Shown here one piece after another: positions 1 to 5,249 of a stretch of DNA of 5,249 nt (positions are counted from its first letter, which is position 1; every line of letters starts with the position of its first letter). Source of the stretch: an uncultured Lachnospiraceae bacterium (GTDB lineage Bacteria; Bacillota; Clostridia; Lachnospirales; Lachnospiraceae); contig CABQGZ010000287.1 in NCBI GenBank assembly GCA_902463835.1, positions 1-5,249 of the forward strand, written 5' to 3'. A program made the translations under genes and the position numbers. The notes under the pieces were generated by a model that saw only the letters and a program-made list of their open reading frames with translations, did no database searches and had not been told where the DNA came from.

Positions 1-669
1 GATGTATGCTGTGTGAAATATGAGGATACCTACTATTTGTTCTGCAATCAATGGGATTGGGAGAATTTGACGGATTTTAGCCAAAATGGTGTATTTCTGG
101 CAACCTCAAAAGATTTACTTCACTGGGAAAGACAAGGCCTGGTATTCCCGGAGGCTGGGACGGTACATAGAAATGCATGTGTTTTGCAGGATATTCATAA
201 TAATGCTGTAAAAATTAATGGGAAATTTGTCATGTATTTGAATCATGGTCTGATAGCTTTTTCCGATGACATGATTCATTGGAAAAGTGAAGCGGTTGAA
301 GAAAGGTGGCCGGGAGGCGAAGGATGCTTAGCAATTTGTAATTACAATGAGCATGAAAAGGACATTCTCTTATTTACAGGCGGACATCATACGGGGCACT
401 TTTATGCAGTGGGGGAAGTGCTGTTCCATAAAGATAATCCGCGAAAACCGATTGACTGGCTGGATTATCCTGTAATTACAGCAGACGAAAATATCCCTTA
501 TGAGAAGGGTTTTGAGAAGGATTTCCCACATAAACCGGTCTCAAGCTGGCGAGATACCATATTTTTTACCGGACTGACAGAGGTGGAGGATTTGCTTTAT
601 GTTTATTATGGGGGTGGGGAATACTATACTTGTCTGGCGACCGTTGATTTAAAGAAGCAGGGCCGGTAG
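1..669 (+). CDS. GH130-like glycoside phosphorylase/hydrolase, C-terminal part (5' truncated by window)
   Basis: The reading frame is open from base 1 to the TAG at 667-669, giving 222 residues, so the gene begins outside the window; the GTG at 13 lies inside the frame and has no ribosome binding site. The sequence has five-bladed beta-propeller features: 'ATSKDLLHW' (residues 34-42) and 'AFSDDMIHW' (86-94), both of the S-x-D-hydrophobic-x-H-W type. Stretches resembling GH130 follow: 'KINGKFVMYLNHG' (71-83, like the family's KINGKYVMLHR), 'DNPRKPIDWLDYPVI' (145-159, like DPTKVIYRTEEPIL), and the closing 'LYVYYGGGEYYTCLATVDL' (199-217, like YVYYGAADTVIGLATADL). These family comparisons are from memory. 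GH130 enzymes phosphorolyse or hydrolyse beta-mannosides and related glycosides, usually in the cytoplasm. The residue after the family's H in the 'LHR' motif is Gly here, not Arg, so phosphorylase activity is uncertain and a hydrolase is possible. GH43 or GH32-type propellers are weaker alternatives. The next gene starts 40 bases downstream, suggesting one operon. Confidence 0.72.
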   Translation, partial: DVCCVKYEDTYYLFCNQWDWENLTDFSQNGVFLATSKDLLHWERQGLVFPEAGTVHRNACVLQDIHNNAVKINGKFVMYLNHGLIAFSDDMIHWKSEAVEERWPGGEGCLAICNYNEHEKDILLFTGGHHTGHFYAVGEVLFHKDNPRKPIDWLDYPVITADENIPYEKGFEKDFPHKPVSSWRDTIFFTGLTEVEDLLYVYYGGGEYYTCLATVDLKKQGR

Positions 670-693
670 GATGGAGAACCTTGATGAGAAAAG

Positions 694-700
694 AGGAAGG
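694..700 (+). promoter_or_regulatory. Ribosome binding site for the first large lipoprotein
   Basis: AGGAAGG lies 9 bases before the ATG at 710. It supports that start over the in-frame ATG at 671, which sits one base after the preceding stop codon and has no convincing Shine-Dalgarno site. Confidence 0.7.
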
Positions 701-709
701 TGGAATGAC

Positions 710-2797
710 ATGCTTTTAAAAAAGAGAAGAAAAGTAAAAACCTGGGGAGTTCAAGGGATTGGTATGATGCTTGCCATAGCGCTGGTCAGTGCTTCGCTGG
801 GAGGATGTAGGACGGATGGTTCGAAGGTGCCTTCCGATGAAGGCGCAGATCATGTACAGGAAAGCCGTTCGCTGCAAAAACACATTGCTCAGATCGACAA
901 TATGCCTGCCTGCCCCTCAAATTACAAGTATTTGGATTACAAGAAAATAGCGCAGAATGTAGACGAAGTGTTATATGAGTTCGCCAAAGCCACAACAAAT
1001 GTCCCCTATGACAGAACCACAGGCAGTCCGATTGGATACTGGGATGATACGAAGATAAACGTTGATTTTCGTACCTTTGGATTCCCTTCTTACATCGGAT
1101 CTCAGGTTGCGGGATATCCCGAAGGAACGGAGGCACTGACGCTTCTTGGCTCTCTGATCGGAAGCTCGTTGATTGGTATCGATAAAAGTAATCAAACGTT
1201 TCAGGGAACAGATGGACAGAGCTATACCTATGATTTTGTAAAAATGTCAGAGGCTTTTTTTAACACCGATTCAGATGTACGTTTTGTAATGAACAACAAA
1301 AAAGGAAAGACAGGGGGAAGCTTTTGGTACTTATTGTACCCGCAGATTCAGTTTTTAGAATTATATCGTCTGTATCCGGATGAAACCTGGATGGAAGCTA
1401 TTATTTTGGAGGGAGCGCAGAGATGGCATGAAGCACTGCCATATTTTGTAAATTCCAAAGGAGAGCCGGATTTTGTATTTAAATCTTTTGATTTCGCGGC
1501 GAATATGCCTGTTTATGGAAGTGATTGGAATGAGCCTCCCAACGGGGGACTTGCAATGATTTTCTATAATGCATATATGCTTACCGGCGATGAAATTTAT
1601 TTGAATGACTGTAAATATGTTTTGGATTATTTACAGAAGTTTCCGAAAAACCCCTATTATGAGATTTTGAATGATTATGCTGCATATGTGGCAGCGATCT
1701 TAAATGCGTATCATGGGACAGATTATGATATTCAGAAATTTGTGAATTATATGTTTGACGGCGATACGGATTTCCGCAGAGGTACGCAGGTAGTGAACGC
1801 GAAGTGGGGAGATTATGATGCATATGGCCTGATGGCATATAGCTACTCGCAATATACGGGAGATGGTTATGCCTTTGCAATGAATACGTTTCATTTGGCA
1901 TATGCATTAATGCCGGTTGTAAAATATGATCCTCGTTTCTCTGATGCGTTGGGAAAATGGTTTCTGCATATGTCCAACAGCAGCCGGTTGTTTTATGGCA
2001 ATGAGGTGCCCAAAGATCACCAGAGCTGTCCGGATGGAAGCCCTGCGGATGCAAGCGGCGCTATTGCTTATGAGGGTGTGAAATCCAGCCATGGAGGAGT
2101 ATCTCCTTATTCCATGGGGGATCAGCTTGCGCTTAACTGGGGAGGTATTACGGACTTCGGTATTTATGGCGGAGGACAGGTCGGTATTTTGGGGAGCATG
2201 ATCCAAAAGACAGATGTGGAGCAGATTCTCCAGGTGGATTTAAATAAGACAGATACCTTTTCCAAGGGAGAGTATCCAGCTTATTTATATTATAATCCAT
2301 ATGAAAGTGAAAAAACCATAACGGTAAATTACGGTGGAACATATAAGCTGTTCAATACAGTCACAGGGGAAGTGCTGTCGGAAAAAGCAGCGGGCGATTT
2401 TGCGTTGACAGTACCGGCGGAAGCTTCTGTTGTAATCATGCTGCTTCCCTGGGAGGAGGCCATTACGGAGACAAATACAGGATACGAGGTGAACGGTAAG
2501 CTTATGGCAGTAAAAAGAGCGTCTGTCAATATAACAAGTCCTGGAGATGCGAAGATCAGTGTGATATCAGAATCTGAGATGCTCAAGCTTTCTTATGATG
2601 CTCCAAAGGGAGATTCTGTGAAAAGGATGACCATAAAGGCAGGAGATGAACAGCTTTACTCTGGGGAGCCGGTACAGGAATACAGGATCATGGCAAATGA
2701 TCTGGGCAAAGGGCTGGCGCAGCTTGTGGTAGAAATCGAAACAGAAAATGGATTAACGGATATGGCCAGCAGGAAAATAGAGAAATACGGATATTAA
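710..2797 (+). CDS. Predicted surface lipoprotein, uncharacterised carbohydrate-active-like family (paralogue 1)
   Basis: This 695-residue protein (start at 710 chosen for its ribosome binding site; an in-frame ATG at 671 would add 13 residues) begins with a lipoprotein signal peptide: a basic stretch 'KKRRKVK', a hydrophobic run and lipobox 'LGGC' with Cys33. After a hydrophilic linker comes a core (about 64-490) rich in Tyr, Trp and acidic residues, apparently mostly helical. Motifs include 'YKYLDYK', 'GYW', 'FGFPSYIG', 'GIDKS', 'TGGSFWY' (201-207), 'YYEILNDY' (316-323), 'KWGDYDAYGLMA' (365-376), 'MSNSSRLFY' (421-429) and 'IAYEGV' (452-457). A probable beta-sandwich starts near 'YNPYESEKT' (528-536), and an Ig-like beta domain occupies roughly 610-695. 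The layout, an alpha-rich core plus beta modules on a lipid anchor, resembles extracellular polysaccharide-degrading enzymes with an (alpha/alpha) barrel, but that fold is inferred and I do not recognise a named family. It is co-directional with the GH130-like gene and 15 bases ahead of its paralogue. An outer-surface glycan hydrolase, lyase or binding protein is my best guess. Confidence 0.8.
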   Translation: MLLKKRRKVKTWGVQGIGMMLAIALVSASLGGCRTDGSKVPSDEGADHVQESRSLQKHIAQIDNMPACPSNYKYLDYKKIAQNVDEVLYEFAKATTNVPYDRTTGSPIGYWDDTKINVDFRTFGFPSYIGSQVAGYPEGTEALTLLGSLIGSSLIGIDKSNQTFQGTDGQSYTYDFVKMSEAFFNTDSDVRFVMNNKKGKTGGSFWYLLYPQIQFLELYRLYPDETWMEAIILEGAQRWHEALPYFVNSKGEPDFVFKSFDFAANMPVYGSDWNEPPNGGLAMIFYNAYMLTGDEIYLNDCKYVLDYLQKFPKNPYYEILNDYAAYVAAILNAYHGTDYDIQKFVNYMFDGDTDFRRGTQVVNAKWGDYDAYGLMAYSYSQYTGDGYAFAMNTFHLAYALMPVVKYDPRFSDALGKWFLHMSNSSRLFYGNEVPKDHQSCPDGSPADASGAIAYEGVKSSHGGVSPYSMGDQLALNWGGITDFGIYGGGQVGILGSMIQKTDVEQILQVDLNKTDTFSKGEYPAYLYYNPYESEKTITVNYGGTYKLFNTVTGEVLSEKAAGDFALTVPAEASVVIMLLPWEEAITETNTGYEVNGKLMAVKRASVNITSPGDAKISVISESEMLKLSYDAPKGDSVKRMTIKAGDEQLYSGEPVQEYRIMANDLGKGLAQLVVEIETENGLTDMASRKIEKYGY

Positions 2798-2798
2798 G

Positions 2799-2805
2799 AA
2801 GGGGG
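2799..2805 (+). promoter_or_regulatory. Ribosome binding site for the second large lipoprotein
   Basis: AAGGGGG lies 7 bases before the ATG at 2813, immediately after the TAA (2795-2797) of the preceding gene. The 15-base gap leaves no room for a terminator or separate promoter, so the two lipoprotein genes are very probably cotranscribed. Confidence 0.7.
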
Positions 2806-2812
2806 TAAGCGG

Positions 2813-5086
2813 ATGAAGAATTTTTTTAATGGGATATATTCCTGTATTTTGGTAATGCTCATCCTTATGATTACGGTGACAGGCTGCAAAGATACTCCAA
2901 ATGGAAGCGAGGATCATAACAACGGGCAGGAAAATAGCGGTGAAGGCAACGACAGTCAGGAGAATGATTCCATGAAGTATGCTAAGGATGAAATTGCTTC
3001 CTATTCGGGAGAAAGCGTTTTGTTGACGAAAAATATTAATCAGGTTGACTTCATGCCGGACAGACCAGACAACTATAAGTATCTGGATTATAAAGAAATT
3101 GCGGTAAAACAGGACGAACTGCTCTTTTCCTTTGCGAAAAACAGTCAATATCAGCCTACCGAGTGGAGAGGAGAGAATCCTTCTTATGCGCCGTTGGGGT
3201 ATTGGGTGGATGGCATAAACAACGATGTCTTCAGTGGGCGTGCGTTCGGACTGCCCTCCTATATCGGTCATGTAAATCAGACAGGGGGAGGAACCATTGC
3301 CCTTGACCGATGCGGAAGCCCGGAGGGAATCACGGTATTATCCGCCGTCTGGGGAGCGACCCTTTGTGGGATAGATAAATCAAAACAGACCTTTACAGAT
3401 GCTTCGGGTGAAACTGTCAGTTATGATTTTGTAAATATGCTGAAGGCTTTTTATAACAGAGAAGGATTTATCTTGAATAATATCGGGGGAAGCACCGGTG
3501 GTTCCTTCTGGTATGAGCTGTATCCCCAGATTTTGTATGCAAGGATTTATAATTTATATAAAAGTGATGATCAGGCCAAGAAAATGATTCTCGATGGAGC
3601 CGATCAATGGGTGGATGCACTGCCATATTTTGAGGACACGGGGTTAGGTAGATTTGCATATACGTCTCTGAATTTTACTACAAAGCGCACGATCCTGACA
3701 ACCAGAGTGGAGGTACCGAATACGGGAGTTGTCTTTCTGTTGTTAAATGCGTACCGGCTGACCAATGATAATAAATATATGGAAGCGGCTTATGAGTATG
3801 CAGATTATTGTGAAGCAGAAATGAAGAATACGTATTACGAATTATTATGTGACTATATGGGCTATAACACTGCGTATATGAATTTCATGCAGGGGACAAA
3901 CTACACGGTTTCCAAATTTGTCAATAATATTTTTGATTCGGAGGACGATTATCGGCCCAGCGGAGTGGTAAACGACAAATGGGGCGAATATGACGCGTAC
4001 GGGCTGATGGCTTTTGACAATTATTCGCATAAAGATGATACTGCATACGCATTTTTTATGAATACGGTTCATCCGGCGTCTACTTTGGCACCTATGCTGC
4101 GATATGACCAACGGTTTGCGGATGATGTGGGAAAATGGTTTTTACAGATGTCAAACAGCTGCCGGCTGTTTTATCGGGATGAACTATCACCGGATTGCCA
4201 ATCAAGCTATAATCTGGCAAAAGCCGCGGATCCCGAAGGCGTGATTGCGTATGAAGGCGTAAGAAAATATCCAAGGTATCATGAGCTTGGAGTTTCTGGT
4301 CAGATCTCACCTTATGCTACGGGAGATCCGAGAATATACGGTTGGGGACAGACGGATTATGGAATATACATGAGCGCACATGTGGGGATTTTAGGCGGAA
4401 TTATAGAAAAAACAGACGTGGAACAGATTCTGCGGATTGATATTACAAAATGCGATGATTTCAAACAGGAGGGGGATTTCCAGCAATATCTTTTTTACAA
4501 TCCCTACGAGGAGGAAAAGACCGTCTCACTGGAGCTTGGAGATACAAGCTATGCCTTATTTGATACGGTAAGAAAGAAGATCATTCATCCAGAAGCAAAA
4601 GGTACAGCGGCTATTTCTATACCGGCGAAAAGCAGCGTTATTGTCTGTATGATTCCGGCCGGAACTAAATTTGAGATAAAAGATAATTATTTCATCGTAG
4701 GAGGAATCCGTCTTGTGCAGCTTGGCCAATGTGCTGTGAATATCACTTCGCATACAGTGCCCAAAAGTGAATTTTCTGCCCAGGCGCCTACGGAAATAAC
4801 TCTTGATATTCAAACACAGGATAATGACTCAGTACAAGAGATGACCGTCAGCTTTAACGGTAAAATCCTGTATACCGGGGCAGCAGCTTCGACATTTCTT
4901 TTTAATCCAGAGGAAGTCAAGGAAAACTGGCTGTTTGTACCTGGAAGTCATGGGGAAGGAGGGAGAAATTGGGATAAAAATCCTGTGGAGTTTATAAATC
5001 AGTTTTACGAAGGCGAGCTCAAGGTTGAGTTGAAAACGCAAAAAGGAGCTTATGACAGTACGGTTTTAAGAATTCGAAGAAAATAA
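2813..5086 (+). CDS. Predicted surface lipoprotein, uncharacterised carbohydrate-active-like family (paralogue 2)
   Basis: This 757-residue protein has a lipoprotein signal peptide (hydrophobic run 'CILVMLILMITVTGC', lipobox Cys25) followed by a low-complexity linker rich in Asn, Asp, Glu, Gly and Ser (about 26-53), typical of a tether holding a domain off the membrane. From about residue 80 it aligns with the upstream lipoprotein almost throughout: 'YKYLDYK' (88-94), 'GYW' (129-131), 'FGLPSYIG' (145-152), 'GIDKS' (186-190), 'TGGSFWY' (228-234), 'YYELLCDY' (341-348), 'KWGEYDAYGLMA' (389-400), 'MSNSCRLFY' (446-454), 'IAYEGV' (478-483), 'KTDVEQIL' (533-540) and 'YNPYEEEKT' (562-570). By eye roughly half of the core positions match. 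It differs by a Gly-rich insertion near 155-169 and a roughly 30-residue insertion in the C-terminal Ig-like domain (about 698-733). Conserved acidic and aromatic positions suggest a catalytic or sugar-binding groove, but the function is unknown. The lipid anchor predicts display on the outer face of the cytoplasmic membrane. The start is secure: strong ribosome binding site and signal peptide at the N-terminus. Confidence 0.82.
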   Translation: MKNFFNGIYSCILVMLILMITVTGCKDTPNGSEDHNNGQENSGEGNDSQENDSMKYAKDEIASYSGESVLLTKNINQVDFMPDRPDNYKYLDYKEIAVKQDELLFSFAKNSQYQPTEWRGENPSYAPLGYWVDGINNDVFSGRAFGLPSYIGHVNQTGGGTIALDRCGSPEGITVLSAVWGATLCGIDKSKQTFTDASGETVSYDFVNMLKAFYNREGFILNNIGGSTGGSFWYELYPQILYARIYNLYKSDDQAKKMILDGADQWVDALPYFEDTGLGRFAYTSLNFTTKRTILTTRVEVPNTGVVFLLLNAYRLTNDNKYMEAAYEYADYCEAEMKNTYYELLCDYMGYNTAYMNFMQGTNYTVSKFVNNIFDSEDDYRPSGVVNDKWGEYDAYGLMAFDNYSHKDDTAYAFFMNTVHPASTLAPMLRYDQRFADDVGKWFLQMSNSCRLFYRDELSPDCQSSYNLAKAADPEGVIAYEGVRKYPRYHELGVSGQISPYATGDPRIYGWGQTDYGIYMSAHVGILGGIIEKTDVEQILRIDITKCDDFKQEGDFQQYLFYNPYEEEKTVSLELGDTSYALFDTVRKKIIHPEAKGTAAISIPAKSSVIVCMIPAGTKFEIKDNYFIVGGIRLVQLGQCAVNITSHTVPKSEFSAQAPTEITLDIQTQDNDSVQEMTVSFNGKILYTGAAASTFLFNPEEVKENWLFVPGSHGEGGRNWDKNPVEFINQFYEGELKVELKTQKGAYDSTVLRIRRK

Positions 5087-5090
5087 CGAA

Positions 5091-5096
5091 AAGGAG
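5091..5096 (+). promoter_or_regulatory. Ribosome binding site for the third lipoprotein gene
   Basis: AAGGAG lies 10 bases before the ATG at 5107 and 4 bases after the preceding TAA (5084-5086). It fixes the start of the truncated gene at the right edge. Confidence 0.7.
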
Positions 5097-5106
5097 TGTA
5101 GGAACT

Positions 5107-5249
5107 ATGAAATTTATGAGAAAAGTCTTTTTGCCCGTAATGCTTGGTGTGGCATTACTTGTTGGAGGATGCACAGGGGGAAGCCAGGAAAGAGATGAAA
5201 AAGAAGGAGATAAACCAGATACGAAGATTGAAAATGGAGAATCCAACAC
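5107..5249 (+). CDS. Predicted lipoprotein, N-terminal fragment (3' truncated by window)
   Basis: Forty-seven complete codons are visible before the window ends. They encode a basic N-terminus ('MKFMRK'), a hydrophobic segment and a lipobox 'LVGGC' with Cys22, then a charged linker rich in Glu, Asp, Lys and Gly ('SQERDEKEGDKPDTKIENG'). This is a textbook Gram-positive lipoprotein signal peptide with a flexible tether. The mature domain is outside the window, so the function cannot be read. Two realistic options are a solute-binding protein of a sugar ABC transporter, common beside GH130 genes in Firmicutes, or a third member of the upstream lipoprotein family. A 20-base gap after the preceding stop supports the same operon. 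Confidence 0.75.
   Translation, partial: MKFMRKVFLPVMLGVALLVGGCTGGSQERDEKEGDKPDTKIENGESN

Noticed and set aside
13..15. GTG as start codon of the first gene
   Set aside because: The frame is open back to base 1, no Shine-Dalgarno site precedes it, and the residues before it continue a propeller strand, so the gene starts outside the window.
671..673. ATG at 671 as start of the first large lipoprotein
   Set aside because: It lacks a good ribosome binding site and would put 13 extra charged residues before the signal peptide; the ATG at 710 has AGGAAGG at suitable spacing. It cannot be fully excluded.
1581..2054. 157-residue open frame on the minus strand
   Set aside because: It is a shadow of the conserved core of the first large lipoprotein, with a His-, Ser- and Pro-rich composition unlike a real protein.
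2798..2812. Possible terminator or promoter between the two large lipoprotein genes
   Set aside because: The gap is only 15 bases and is filled by the ribosome binding site; no hairpin or T-run is present.
2753..3271. 172-residue open frame on the minus strand
   Set aside because: It lies antisense across the end of one lipoprotein gene and the start of the next, has no ribosome binding site that I can see and no recognisable protein features; the + strand genes have signal peptides and conserved motifs.
5019..5249. 76-residue minus-strand open frame with a hydrophobic stretch at the right edge
   Set aside because: The hydrophobic residues are the reverse reading of the lipoprotein signal peptide and linker; the + strand frame has a clear ribosome binding site, signal peptide and lipobox.

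Overview
The window looks like part of a chromosome or accessory locus of a Gram-positive Firmicute, most likely a clostridial gut-type bacterium such as a Lachnospiraceae member. This is an inference from strong purine-rich Shine-Dalgarno sites, moderate GC, short gaps between co-directional genes and repeated lipoprotein signal peptides with GC-type lipoboxes. No rRNA or marker gene is present to prove the taxonomy.

All genes are on the + strand and the window is almost entirely coding. From left to right: (1) bases 1-669, the 3' part of a beta-propeller glycosidase/phosphorylase-like gene resembling GH130, cut by the left edge; (2) bases 710-2797, a large predicted lipoprotein of about 695 residues; (3) bases 2813-5086, a second large predicted lipoprotein of 757 residues that is clearly a paralogue of the first; (4) from base 5107 to the right edge, the first 47 codons of a third predicted lipoprotein. 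Intergenic gaps are 40, 15 and 20 bases. Each of the three complete starts has its own good ribosome binding site. I see no terminator or promoter between the genes, so they read as one operon.

The likely theme is carbohydrate handling: a probably cytoplasmic GH130-like enzyme (its N-terminus is not visible) together with surface-anchored proteins. The two large lipoproteins appear to combine a mostly helical catalytic-like core rich in aromatic and acidic residues with a beta-sandwich domain and a C-terminal Ig-like domain. That layout is common in carbohydrate-active enzymes, but I cannot assign them to a characterised family. This tandem pair is the most interesting content of the window. 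No mobile element, CRISPR array, RNA gene or riboswitch was recognised.
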